Shown here piece after piece: positions 1-16,565 of a stretch of DNA of 64,000 nt. The stretch is from assembly GCA_947561395.2 (NCBI GenBank), contig OX387182.1, positions 8,604,595-8,668,594 of the forward strand, written 5' to 3'. This stretch comes from Buxus sempervirens. Lineage: Eukaryota > Streptophyta > Magnoliopsida > Buxales > Buxaceae. Each line of letters starts with the position of its first letter. The stretch's first letter is position 1. The notes beneath the pieces are model-generated. The model had not been told where the DNA came from. It ran no database searches and saw only the letters and a program-made list of their open reading frames with translations. The position numbers were made by a program, and so were the translations under genes.

Positions 1-2137
<2,137 letters not shown>

Positions 2138-3640
2138 GGTTATATCCCTTTTCCATTATTTTTTCTGCTGTCCTCAGAATCCAGTAAATATTCTTGATTT
2201 TCTTGAACATTTGTTTCTAACTCATACTTATGAATATTTCTGAATTTCATGAAGATAGTTTTCTAATCCAAACTTGTAACCTTTATTCTAAGGGTTATGA
2301 TCTTCTCTCTGTATTTTTAGTCTGGCTTTTTCCATATAATTAAGTAGCTCCCAATACCAGTGATTTAAAATCCAGATCTGGTTGAACCATATGATCTGAC
2401 CTGTTGATTCAACACACTTGATCATTTACACTTTTGACGACTACATGTGTTCCTTCGATGTTCTATCATTCGGCATCATGGAAGACGAATACCCTCATAG
2501 CCATGCTGCAGCTCTCATTTGCATGGTTGCAAATTTATGGCAACGAGTGGGATTCAACTGAGAAAACATATATAGTCAATTAAACCATCTTCCTGCCTAA
2601 CATGTCACATTCTTAGCCTTCTGAATACACAACACCTTGTTTTTTCCTGAGCAATCTGTAGGCAGAGTTGGTCAATCTTCTGGTATCTCACAGATGGTTC
2701 TGCTTGTGTTTCTTTTGTGATCAAACCATGTAATCTTGACCATGTTCTTTTCAATTGGAATAACAGAGAAACTGTTTGTCATTCCAGGGATTTGGACTAA
2801 AAGAACTAGCTTTTCCTCATTGGAGAATGATGGATTTGTCTGAAGAATTGAGGTACATTAGCTTGAGTTGTTTACATCCACAGGTTCAGATGATGAAGGA
2901 TCTTATCATCACTGCATTTATGATCAGAATTCCAGATTTTGATAAATAAAAAAATTAGTGAATACATGCATGCACCTCTGTTCCACATATGCTTTAAGAA
3001 TCAGAAAAGCACAGATTGGAGAAGGGCAAAGAGCAAGCTCTTAATACGACAAAATGGACCATTGAAGTCCTTATATTCTTATAGAAAAGTTCAGGAGAAT
3101 TGAAGCAGCAAGAAGATCTGTATCTGGAGCAAGAATTATTGTAAATAACAGCAAATTTGATGAGAATAGGAGCATTCTCCTCTAGTTTGGAATTGCACCG
3201 ATATTGTTGTCAATGATCACTATCTTGAGCTAGAATAGGATAAACCCCGAGAAGTTCTTTGAAAAAATAATACTAATCCGAGACTTTAAGAACGGAGTCA
3301 TTTTTTATACCATCTCATTTCTAGATGAGCTTTGGTTCCATTTCCTAGCTAATTGCTTCTCTTTTATTCTGGTTTCTGCGGTCAGGCTGTGTGATGTTCA
3401 ATTGTTATTCATAACCGCACCCACAATTCTGTTTTCCAATTCATGCTTCTTCACACCAGACAATTTTCCCTCTTTTCATTTCTTGAATTTGATTCTGCCT
3501 TCTGAAAGAAAAATTCATTTTTGTAGTAAGAGAACATTTCTCCATGAACAGATACCTAGATTTCAGATTTTTTTTTTCATCCCATTATGCATAAAACTTT
3601 CCAGAACAACTGGAAATATTATTTCATATTGTTGAAAATA
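2138..3640. other. 3' flank of copy A, no gene
   Basis: AT-rich DNA paralogous to the DNA after copies B (13183-14640), C (27352-28795), D (40622-42125) and E (49776-51345). Shared landmarks include the 'ccagtgatttaaaatccag' stretch near 2360 and repeated polyadenylation-like AT-rich tracts. I see no coding potential; the open frame at 3402-3635 is chance. Confidence 0.7.
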
Positions 3641-4545
3641 ATCAAGTCCGATCAGAAACAAGGACTGCTACAATCTCAAGCGTGAATCTACTGATCATGA
3701 CCTTCCCCGGCCTTCATGCTGTTGCCAGGAGCTTCCTCGGGATTTCTTATAAGCTTATTTACACAAGCCTCAGCGCAAAGATGACCCTTGAAAGGTCCTT
3801 CTGTTACTTCACTCATTTCATCCACAGGAAATCTCTGTAGGTCCAGACCAGTTTGTAGCAATCACAGACAATGACATTGTCATGGCCTCTATAGCGGATC
3901 GACCCAAACCTTCCCCCCTTGGTGGAAGAACAAATATACTAACTGCTCTATACAATCTAAGCAGATCCACCTGAGCTATATGGTTATCAATCACATAAAA
4001 CGGATCCCAACAATTAACAGGTTCATATCAAATCCGTAATGTTGTTACCAAAGTTCCTATCAGAGTGGTAAGAATTTGTTAGAAGACACAAAGCAACCCC
4101 ATCACCATTTGAGAATTCCTTCACGTATGATTTCAACCACACATCCCATCCTCTCCTATACCCCATTTAAAGAGAGAATAAAAAACATAAAAAGAGACTA
4201 AACTCTTTCTTCTTCTGAGGGAAATTTGGAATCGAAATCTGGTTGGATTGGCCAACCACCAGTTCACTTCTAGAGGCTAGAACCAAAGGCTCAAATTTCA
4301 CGGGATCAAAGAACTTCACATCCACAGGTTGCTCGATCTTTAGACCCTTGGATAGTTCGACCACACTAGTGATGAATGTAGATAAGTGAAACTCATTAGG
4401 CACCCCAAACATAATCCATTCTATTGCAGCACCTAACATGCCATTGGTTTATTCCATCCCAACCAACGACGAACATGAAATCCTCATAACCAGGGGTGAG
4501 CAGGGCAGAATCTAAAACAATTTTGGACACCAAGCACCTTTTCGA
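3640..4545 (-). pseudogene. GT4-type glycosyltransferase relic GT-I (after copy A)
   Basis: Reading the minus strand gives fragments of one plant glycosyltransferase interrupted by stops and frameshifts. The best stretch (4167-4439) reads KIEQPVDVKFFDPVKFEPL then LASRSELVVGQS. Lower coordinates hold the decayed C-terminal part homologous to the better preserved relic after copy B. The family is a GT-B fold, GT4-like plant enzyme known from the conserved 'VLPSRGEGWGRP' region. The relic is broken throughout and has no start. It ends against an orphan kinase exon-6 tail on the opposite strand. Confidence 0.75.
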
Positions 4546-4561
4546 CACCAAGCACCAGGTT

Positions 4562-4694
4562 CACCTTTACCTGCGGCTCTAACTTTACCTAAAGAGCCTA
4601 CTTTTGCAATTGGAGTAAGAGAAACAATTACCAAAGGAACAGATCAATAAACTTTTCAGGGAACAGTGTACCAATTACCATGGCAGCCCAATAA
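4562..4694 (+). pseudogene. Orphan receptor-kinase exon 6 tail relic
   Basis: The + strand resembles the last third of kinase exon 6: a segment like LPKEPAFSIG, then a degraded serine-rich part, then NFS.NSV..TMAAQ and a stop, followed by about 350 bp resembling the normal 3' flank of the kinase genes. No upstream kinase exons are present, because the DNA before it is the minus-strand glycosyltransferase relic. It is thus the 3' stump of a seventh kinase copy lost from this unit. The same stump recurs after copies B, C and D. Confidence 0.72.
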
Positions 4695-5150
4695 GGTTAT
4701 ACTCTTTACTTTATTCTTTGCTTTCCTTGCAATCCGGTTAATATTTCAGATTTCCATGATATCATATTTCTAATTCAAACTTATAAATATTTCTGGATCT
4801 CATGAAGATCATTTTTTTAATGCAAACTTCGTAATCTTCATTCTAATTCATGCTGATGATCTTTTCTAGGTGTTGATAGTTTGGGTTGTATATATAATTA
4901 ATTCACCACCGTTATCATTGACGGCAGAAACTCCAATTAGACTGATGCTCTGTACCCATTGAAACATACCTCTTGAGCTATCAACTACTGGTGTATGTCC
5001 ACCCGTAATCTGTTTTCTCGCATTGGTTTGTCCTAAACCATCTTTCACAAAGCCAGAGTTGTACTAGGCGGGGAAGGAAGTGTTCTCTCTTGTATCAAAC
5101 TCATGTCCTGTTGGTGCAAGGAAGCCCCATTACTGCTTGCTGGCATTCTA
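4695..5150. other. Relic 3' flank, no gene
   Basis: AT-rich sequence similar to the proximal 3' flank of the kinase copies (motifs around 'aatatttctggatctcatgaag'), which supports the exon-6 stump before it being a real former gene end. No coding signal. Confidence 0.5.
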
Positions 5151-6060
5151 TTAGGTAATGATCACTTCAGTTGCAAAGGCGAGTTTGGGATGTGTTAGTT
5201 TTTTCCAACAGCCTGACTTAATGAGAGGGGGTTTTACCATTCTGGGATTATTCCATTTTACCATCATCTCCTGTTCGTAAAGAAGATAATCTCCTTTCCA
5301 ATTCATCTTATGTGTGTGATATGTAGGCACCGTCCTGATCGGCGACCACTTTGCATTCTGGATCATTGGTGGTATGGTGAGTTGCCTGTTTGCCCCCCAG
5401 GCTTGTGCTTGCCAATATGCTGATAAAGATTTTCCTTTCCTAAACTACGGTTGGCAAGTATTAGCTAGAATCTTTCGCCTACATTCACTGCAGAGGATTT
5501 CCGATGCTTTTTCTTCTTGGGTGTTAGGCTTAATTCAAGAAGAATGTCCTAAGAAGACTTCAGGACCACCTTTGATCGCTTTGTGTCTATGACTCTTGTA
5601 GACAAGAATCGAGAAGATGCTGAAGCCGAACTTTCTACCTACCTTTGCTTATATTTCCTTTTGGTTGGTGGGCCATTACCACGAACAAGTTTTGGCCTTG
5701 TGCCACCATTCTCCCCAAATTACATCGCGTCATTCATTGCGCCAGAAACGACCTTCTGTAGTCGGGTACCGCCAATGGTCCCTTGGCCATAAATTCGGTT
5801 GAGAATGCGATAGTGGTGACTGATCTTCTTGTTCATCTAGATGGGGCTCGTTCAAGTCAATCTTCACAGCTGGGGTTCGCTTTGGCAACCAAATTGAAAC
5901 CATATTCACTGGCACGTTTTTGGGAAACGACTGAGTATCTATTTGCATCTTCTCTTCCTCAGACTCTGAAAACTTTAGAAGTCATTTATCGATGTTCTTA
6001 TGTATCACATTTCGCAACATACTACATTCGTTAGTTTCATGTGTTTTCAATCCATGCCAT
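5151..6060. other. Unassigned stretch, probably degenerate retrotransposon DNA
   Basis: Several overlapping open frames exist on both strands (for example + 5374-5592 and - 5730-5948), none with a recognisable domain. The stretch is contiguous with a Gypsy gag relic at higher coordinates and is absent from the other units, so it probably belongs to the same insertion. I cannot name a product. Confidence 0.35.
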
Positions 6061-6249
6061 TTACAAAATTTGCCCTTAGCCGCTATATTGGCCGAGACAA
6101 ATGGATGATCCCTAGTTAGTCAAAAAAATCAGTGTTTCAAAAGATATCCAAATATTTCTACCGTTCGATTTATATCAAACGAGAAATTTCGAATAAAGGT
6201 ATTTACAGCCTTTGACTCTTTGGTCTCCTTAGATTTCCGAAGAAGAATT

Positions 6250-7700
6250 GAACAAGTCAAAGGCTGCTTCCCAATAACTTCAACAACCCCAAATTCAAAT
6301 TTAGGATTCTTGTAATATGACCCATAAGATGAGGCCTTTTTCTCCCCATCTTCTTGTAAGAACTATTCATACTTAGTGGCTTTGGAGGACAACTCGAACA
6401 AGTCTTCAAATTGTTCGCCTTCGAACTTCTTTCGAAGCTCAAAGTCAAGACCATTCAAGGCCAAATTTGCAAATTCCAATTCTGGTAATAAAATTCTGCA
6501 TTTATTCTTCAAACGTTTGAATTGAGCAATATAATTATCCGTTGACTCCCCAAGTTGTTGCCTTAAACGAGCAAGATCAACCATGGTGACCTTGGGTTCA
6601 ATTCGGTAAAATTGGGAGTGAAATTTTGTTTCCATTGTCGCCCAATTTACAACAAAATTGGCTGGCAGTGTAATATACTAGGTGAAAGCTTTCCTGGTCA
6701 ATGAGTTCCCAAACAATCTTAGTTTGAGGAAATCATTGCTGGAAACCTCTTCTCACTGTGCCGTAAATCAGCCAATGTGCTCTATGGTGGACTATTGGTC
6801 TTCACCCGAGAATAAAGTGAATTCGGGAATTTTATATCCCCTGGGAAACTCAAACTGATGATCTATCCAAGCTGGGTAAGGCTTTTGGTAGACATGCCTA
6901 GTCATCCGTCGACGATAAGGATCTCTAACTATTTCTTGAACTAAATTTTGAATATAGTTCCGGTTTATAACCATGTTTCTTAGGCCAACCTTTTCCCTAT
7001 GGTTACCATGCATTTCCTGTTGCCCCCTAGGTGAGCCTCTCGAGGAGGTGTATTAGGGGAGAACTAGAATACCAGGGGGGAATTTCAATTCCTCTAGCAT
7101 TATTACAGGCTACTCTATTAAGACCATTGCCCCCCGCGTTTACAAATGGTGGTTGGTCTTGGATATTTGGTCTTCCCTAGGTGTTAGGGCCAGAAGCAGC
7201 TGATTCAACCCGTTCAGCCACCAATACCGGTCTAGCCATTGTTGAAAATCTCTCATGTAATGCGGCTAGAATTCTATCATTATCGGTTGAAAGTTTATTA
7301 AGTCCTTGGCCAAATCCTACCATTTGTTGGCTGAGACCCTATATGGCCTGAATAAGATGTTCGTTAGGTTTCGGCTGAGGGTTTGATGGTCCCTCAACCG
7401 AAGTTTCTTGGACCAGAGTAGGATTTACATGTGGTTCAACGGGTTCCTCCAGCATCACATTATCAGCATACCAAGTACTCTTTCTTGCCATTACTGCCCT
7501 TTCAAAGACGAGGGGTCCCACTGGGCGTACCAAAAAAGGATGTTCCTCCCAAATTTGTCCAGGCTCAACACATGGCAGTTGGGGTGATGTGTTCGTATGC
7601 GGGCATGCCAGTATCTGTCGATACAAGATTCGGGTCAGTTCCTGACACCAGTGCGGTCTAGCCATACTGCAAGTCACCTGTAATAAATCTGGTCAGATGA
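6250..7700 (-). mobile_element. Ty3/Gypsy-type gag relic
   Basis: Minus-strand pieces match a plant retrotransposon gag. The start (7677 downward) begins MARPHW after alternative frames; 6792-7013 contains PYPAWIDHQFEFPRGYKIPE and FTLFSGEDQ; 6363-6635 contains LRQQLGESTDNYIAQFKRLK, LALNGLDFELRKKFEGEQFE and DLFELSSKATKYE, the typical Retrotrans_gag C-terminal pattern. Frames shift and stops intervene, and no protease, reverse transcriptase, integrase or LTR pair was found. It lies between units A and B where a GT-II relic would be expected. Confidence 0.8.
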
Positions 7701-7971
7701 AAGAACGAAAACTAGGGGTTTGGTCTTCGTTTGGATTCTTATTCATGTTTAAAAATGACAAATAGCAATAACAAAGTACTATATTTAGATATCAGTCGCC
7801 AAAGACGCAACCGTCGATTACAACAAGCCTCCAAGTAACTCAAAAGAAATAAAACAAATGAAAATCATCCATGCTAACAGTACCCACCTCTCCCAGCCTT
7901 ATAGTCGTAATCAAAATATAAGATAGGGATATAGGGGGCATCTAGGTGGTACGCAAAAGACAATTTAGGTT
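7700..7971. other. Upstream part of gag relic, no gene
   Basis: No coding signal. Probably leader DNA of the Gypsy insertion, ending at the terminus of the hAT-like element that begins near 7972. Confidence 0.35.
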
Positions 7972-8516
7972 GCGTTTGGTATTGCTTCTCAAAAATTGCT
8001 TTGAAAAGTAATTAAATTGCTTTTGCTACTATGAAGATCTTTTTATGAAGCATAACTCTTTGGTTCACATTTGTTTTGCTGCAAAAATGCAAAAAAGTAT
8101 GTTTGTTAACATCAAAAAAAAAAATTTTTTTTTGCCTTTTGTTATTATTACACTATTATGGTAGGGGTATGATCGTGCTGGATGGATGGTGTTAATGGTG
8201 ATGCCCATAATGGAAATTGAGGTTAGATGGTGATGGTGGGTACATTAAGTGAGTGATAAGTGGTAGTAGTAGTGATGTTGGGTGGGGGTTGTAATGGTGG
8301 GTGGTGTTAATGGTAGTGCGGCCAGTGCCCAAGGTGGGAAAGTGAGGGTAGATCGTGGTGGCAGGTTGGTGGATGAAGGTGATGGTGTGGTAGTAATGGT
8401 ACATGGTGGTAATAGTGGTGGTTTGGGTTTGATTGTTAGTATTAGAATAAGTAAGCAAAAAATAAAAAACAAAAAAAAAAAATTTATTGTCATCATGAAA
8501 AGCAAAAGTGAACACT

Positions 8517-8675
8517 CGATTGAGATCCTGTGCAACATTTATCTACAACCTTATATGCAGCTTTTCACAAGAACATGCCATGTGTATTGTGAATGGAATA
8601 TCTGTAAATTTTTAAGCAATCCTGTGAAAAACTGCATATAAGGTTGTAGATAAAGGTTGCACAAGATCTCATCTG
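8517..8675. mobile_element. Small Mutator-like MITE (159 bp)
   Basis: Nearly the whole element is a foldback: arms of about 55 bp starting CGATTGAGATCCTGTGCAAC and, on the other strand, CAGATGAGATCTTGTGCAAC. It is flanked by a perfect 9-bp direct repeat GTGAACACT at 8508-8516 and 8676-8684. The 9-bp duplication and long terminal inverted repeats indicate a non-autonomous Mutator-like element. Non-coding. Confidence 0.85.
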
Positions 8676-8694
8676 GTGAACACTAATCAACTAT

Positions 8695-9754
8695 GGCTCC
8701 GCATCATCTACAGCATTTTGTTTACAGCATCCATCACAGCATTAACAGTTTTGTGACACGCATCCAAGTATACGACGCAACGTTAACGGGACATAGACCC
8801 ATTTAAGAGAGAGAAAAGCCAATTTTTTTCCCTTTTCTTTTTCAAAATCTCTTTTCCCTTCTCTCGAGTTCGGGAGATACGAGCGACATTCTCTCTCCCT
8901 CTCCCATTTTCAGCCTGTAGTTAAACTGATATTCCTTCAAGCTTCAACAATGATGGAAGCCTGCTAACATTTTGCAAAAAGCATATTTTCCAACTGCAAG
9001 TATACTCCGGTGAAATCAATAAAAAAGAAAAAAGAAAATAAATCTTTCTTTCTTTTTTTTGCTATCAAGTTGATTATTAGAAGATGAATTAGCAAAAGAC
9101 TTAATTCTTCAACTCTTCCTCTCTTTTATCTTTTTCTTGTTGTGTGAACTTCCTTTTAAAGAAATCATGGCTATAACGTTGCCAAGATTACAAATCAATA
9201 CCCAATAAGAAATGCCTTCTGTGAATGGTTAGCTCTGGTAATGCTTGTGTCCATTATCATGGGAAAGAAAGAGAGGAGGGTGCCCGTCGTAGAGAGGGCG
9301 GGTGAGTCTGAAGCAAAATGGATTTCAGAAAAAGTTCTGTCCATGTAAGGCGCACAATCCTAAACAGCAAACCAGCAATGTGGCATACACCTTAGGTTGC
9401 AAATAAAAAATTTTTATCTTTCTAGGGTTTCCTTATTCATTCTTTGCTGAAGAAAGAGTAAGAGAGAAGACTGGAAGGAAGATTCCTTGCTCTGGCTACT
9501 TCCTTTGGTTTAAAGTCATTTTCTTATGTTCTTTGGTGAAGAAACAAGGGGTTTTCGTTTCCCTCTCAATCAATGTGTAAAGGAAAAAAGAAGGAATTTT
9601 TTTTCACAGTTTAAAAAAAAAAAGTCGTGTTTAACCAGACGAAAATGGCTCCGTTACAGTTTGCCAAACAAAAGAGGTGAGGGTACACGTGTTTGCACAT
9701 CAATTAATGCTGTAAGCGTTGCTGTAAACGCAACGCTGGAGACGATGCGGAGCC
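8695..9754. mobile_element. Non-autonomous Mutator-like element (1060 bp)
   Basis: Left end GGCTCCGCATCATCTACAGC and right end (reverse complement) GGCTCCGCATCGTCTCCAGC form inverted repeats of about 55 bp. A perfect 9-bp target duplication ATCAACTAT lies at 8686-8694 and 9755-9763. The interior is low-complexity pyrimidine/purine-rich DNA with no recognisable transposase or captured exon; the open frame at 9526-9861 has no family resemblance. Confidence 0.87.
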
Positions 9755-9765
9755 ATCAACTATGC

Positions 9766-9991
9766 TTATTGTTTCAAAAAACTTTATTTTGCTTAAATAA
9801 ACAAAAAAGGCAACGTCAAATTCAGTCTTGTATGACTTTTTCATGGAGTTGCCCTTTATAATATATCCAGACTTTCAAGCAGGCTACGCCACGTGAAAGA
9901 CAATTTAGTCTTGCATGTCTTTTTCATGGAGTTGCGTCTCTTGGAGTTACGGTCAACAAATAGCAGCTTGACTTTTTAACTCAAAAATTCT
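9766..9991 (+). promoter_or_regulatory. Promoter region of copy B
   Basis: A TATA-like TTTATAATATATCC lies near 9853, with the paralogous form before copy D near 37046. A G-box core CACGTG is at 9890-9895 and a W-box core TTGACT at 9968-9973. A segment like 'gtcttgtatgactttttcat' (about 9818) recurs imperfectly about 90 bp later (about 9909), so part of the promoter is duplicated. The W-box suggests WRKY control, as is common for receptor kinases; this is inference only. Confidence 0.5.
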
Positions 9992-9994
9992 TTG

Positions 9995-13182
<3,188 letters not shown>

Positions 13183-14640
13183 GGTTATCCCTTTTCCACT
13201 TTTTTCTTTGTCTTTTTTGCTGTTCTTAAAATCCAATATTTTTTGTTTTCAAGAAGATATGTTCCTATCTCAAACTTATTTATGAATTTCATCAAGATAT
13301 TTTTCTAATTCAAACTTGTAATCTTTATTCTAAGGCTTATGATCTTTTCTGTGTTTGTAATTTGGCATTTTCCATGTTATTAAGTTGTTCCCATTACCAG
13401 TGATTTTAAATCCAGAACTGATTGAACCATACAATCTAACCTGTTGATTCTTCACACTTGATAATTCACACTTTCAATGATTACATTTACATGTGTTCCT
13501 TCAATATTCTATCCTTTGGCATCATGGAAGGCAAACGGCCCATGTAACCACTCTGCAAGTCTCATTTGAATAATTACAAATTTATGCCATCAACTGGGAT
13601 TAAGGTTAACAAACATGTATAGTCATTTTTTTTTAATGAGTAACAACCATATATAGTCAATTAAACCATCTTCCGGATTAACATGTCACATTCTTGGCCT
13701 TCTTAACACAGCATCTTGTGTTATTCTGTGAAATCTGTAGGAAGAGTTGGTCAATCTTCTGGTATTATACAGATGGTTCTGCTAGTGTTTGTTTTGTGAG
13801 ACAACTCGTCTAGACTAGACCATTTCGTTTTCAATTGGATGGACAGAAAAAGGTTAGTCATTCCAGGGATTTGAACAAAAAGAACTAGACTTTCTCCATT
13901 AGAGACATTCAGGATTTGTCTGAAGAACTGAGCGATGTTAGTTTTAGTTGATTAAATCCACAGGTTGAGATGACAAAGGATAAAACCACTGCATTTATGA
14001 TTTGAATGCAAGATTTTGATTATGAACTAATGAATAAATACATGAACCGTGAATGCCACATAATTTCTCAGAATCAAAAGAGCACAGATTGGAGGACGAC
14101 GAAGAGCAAGCGCTTAATAACATAGAAAGGGCCTATTGAAGTGATATATGACTCAGGAGCAAGAAACTATTGTAAATAAAAGCAAATTGGATGAGAATAG
14201 GAATATTTTTCTCTAGTTTGGAATAGCACTGATATTGCTGACGATGATCACGGTTGTGAGCAAAAATAGGCTAACCCAGACAAGCTCTTTGAGAAAATAT
14301 TTATATGACTACGAATCTGAGAATTTAAGAACTGAGTCATCTTTTATACTATCACCTTTCTAGATGAGCTTTGCTTCCATTTTCTATTTAATTGCTTCTC
14401 TTTTATTGCTGTGCCATGTTCATTGTTATTCACAATAGCGCCTAAAGTTCCATTTTCTCATTCACAATTCTTCACACCAGAAAATTTCCCACTCTTCATT
14501 TTCTTCAATTTAATTCTGCATACTGAGAAAACAATTTCATTTTTCTAGTAAGAGAACATTTCTGCATGAACAGATACCTTGACTTCAGTTTTTTTTTTTT
14601 CATCCTGTTATGCATACAACTCTGCACATCTGGATATCTT
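13183..14640. other. 3' flank of copy B, no gene
   Basis: AT-rich, paralogous to the flanks of the other copies. Contains small unit-specific indels such as a T-rich insertion near 13627. No coding signal. Confidence 0.6.
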
Positions 14641-14649
14641 ATTTCATAT

Positions 14650-15630
14650 TGTTGAAACTTTATCAAAACCTATCAAAAACAAGGCCTGCTACAATCACAA
14701 CGGATAATCTACTGATCATTTCCTCCCTGGCCTTCCTGCTTTTGCCATGAGTTTCCTCAGGATTGCTCATCACATGCCTCATCAATACTCTATGCTTATC
14801 AACAGTATCCTCAGACCAAAGATGACCCTTGAAAGGTCCTTCTGTTACTTGACTCATTTCATCCACAGGCAATGGATAGCTGTTTTCTTCCTTCAAGTAC
14901 TTTGTAGGCCCAGACCAGTTTGTAGCGATTACTGGCAATGACATTGCCACGGCCACTACAATTAGTCGACCCAAACCTTCTTCCCTTGATGGAAGAACAA
15001 ATGCACTAACTGCCGTATATATTCTAAGCAGATCCTTTTGAACTAGATGGGCATCAATCATATAAACTGGCGCCCATCCATTAATGGTTCCTCCATATCA
15101 GAATTCTCCATAAAATCCGTAATCTTGTTACCAAAATTTCTATAAGAGTGGTAAGGATTTGTCAGAAGATAAAAAGCAACCCCATCACCATTTGAGAATA
15201 TCTTCAAGTATGATTTCAATTTTCAACAACACATCCCGTCCTTTACTATATAAAAAACACTCAAGAAGCTAAACTCTTCCTTCTTCTGAGGGAAATTCAA
15301 ATTCGAAATCTCGGTGGATTGGCCTAACAGCAGTTCACCTCTAGAGGCAAGAGCCAAAGGCACACATTTCGTAGGATCAATGAACTTCACATCCACAGGT
15401 TGCACAATCTTTACAAATTTGGATGGTTCGAACCAGCTTTTGATGAATCTAGATAAGTGTAAATCTGTAGGTATGCAAACAGAATCCATTCTGTTGCAGT
15501 GTATAATATGTTCATGGTTTACTTTATCAGTCTCAAACATGGTCCAATAAACGATGAGCATGAAATCTCACAACCTGCAGGTGGGCAGGGCAGAATCTAA
15601 AACAAGGGTAAATGCCAAGCACCAATTTCA
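14650..15630 (-). pseudogene. GT4-type glycosyltransferase relic GT-I (after copy B)
   Basis: This is the best preserved of the glycosyltransferase relics. Minus-strand 15561-15223 reads WTMFETDKVNHEH, CNRMDSV, KIVQPVDVKFIDPTKC and LASRGELLLGQS; 15061-14663 reads LLRIYTAVSAFVLPSREEG, AMSLPVIATNWSGPTKYL and VTEGPFKGHLW. These are typical of the plant GT4-like enzymes. Frameshifts separate the two halves, the N-terminus is absent, and the second acidic residue of the E-x7-E sugar-nucleotide motif is Val here (EGLGRLIVV), so it would be inactive anyway. It sits antiparallel to the flanking kinases. Confidence 0.85.
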
Positions 15631-15753
15631 CTTTTACATGCAGCTCTACCTTTACCTAAAGAGCCTGCTTTTTCAATTGGAATAAGAGATTGCCAAAGTA
15701 TCAGGCCAATAAACTTTTCAGTGAACAGTGTAACAACTACAATGGAAGCCTAA
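15630..15753 (+). pseudogene. Orphan receptor-kinase exon 6 tail relic
   Basis: The + strand reads ALPLPKEPAFSIGIRD, a degraded centre, then INFSVNSVTTTMEA and a stop, matching the last ~40 residues of the intact copies ([15 protein letters not shown] ... VTMEAR). No other kinase exon precedes it. Kinase-like 3' flank follows to about 16080. Confidence 0.8.
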
Positions 15754-16260
15754 TAAGTTTACAACCTTTATTTTACCTTTTGCTTTCCTTGAAATCAGGT
15801 TAATATTTCAGATTTTCATGAAATCATTTTTCTAATTCAAACTTATAAATATTTATGAATCTCATGAAAATAATTTTTCTAATGTAAACCTTGTAATCTT
15901 ATGATTTTTGATAGAGTGGGATGGAGAAAAAATACTCGCGTTGCCAACACCACTTTGGCGGGAACTAGCTTATGAGGATGAAGAAATTTTATAATCTTCA
16001 CTCTAATTCATGATAATGATCTTCTCGAGGTGTTTATGGTTTAGCTTTTCGATATAATTAATTCACTCCCGTTATCATTGATTTAAAATCCAGACATAGA
16101 TGATCTTTCTTGTTGGATCAACACATTATTTCCACATATGTTAAAATCACCCAAGACCTGTTCGATTGTGTCATGATCTATGTGGAGCAAACATGCAAAA
16201 AAAGTGATTTTATAGGATTGAAAAGGTAAAAATTGAAGATGTCCCTCTACCAAGTATTAA
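15754..16260. other. Relic 3' flank, no gene
   Basis: Paralogous to DNA after the exon-6 stumps of the other units. A short unmatched patch near 15910-15990 looks like a local insertion. No coding signal. Confidence 0.45.
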
Positions 16261-16565
16261 TTATGCTGACAAAAAAAATTTTAACTTTTAAATTTTTTAT
16301 TGGACATAATTTCACTCAGAATTGTGAGCTTTTATTTTATGTGGTACAAGCCCAGTCAAGATCATTAACCCTCAATTACATTCTACGTTGTAGGATAACC
16401 CTTTGATTCTAACTTTCAAAGCCCATGAATGGTAATTGGTTTGGTTTATTTATTAATTGTGGCTGAACCTGATTATGAATTTATTTCGGGCTGCTTACGC
16501 ACCCAATTTTGGGATCAAGCCAAGCCATTGTTCAAATAGTAGGCAACTTTAGTTTGTTTTTAATT

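Larger units (their letters stand above)
7972..9765. mobile_element. hAT-like MITE with GGT-rich core, carrying two nested MULE insertions
   Basis: The left end GCGTTTGGTATTGCTTCTC matches the right end (reverse complement) of the element in intron 1 of copy C. The core (about 8160-8440) is an imperfect GGT/GATGGT-rich run. After removing the two nested elements (8517-8675 and 8695-9754), each with one copy of its target duplication, the right end reads ...AAGCAAAAGTGAACACTAATCAACTATGC, corresponding to the other terminus of the intron element. No transposase. Its own target duplication is not clear. Confidence 0.6.

Noticed and set aside
6363..7700. Intact Gypsy retrotransposon
   Set aside because: Only gag-like pieces with frameshifts; no polymerase domains and no LTR pair could be found.
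8192..8538. Tyr/His/Thr-rich minus-strand frames
   Set aside because: Complement of the GGT/GATGGT-rich MITE core; low complexity.
14747..14941. Plus-strand frames over the glycosyltransferase relics
   Set aside because: They are antisense shadows of the minus-strand relic, which has recognisable family motifs.
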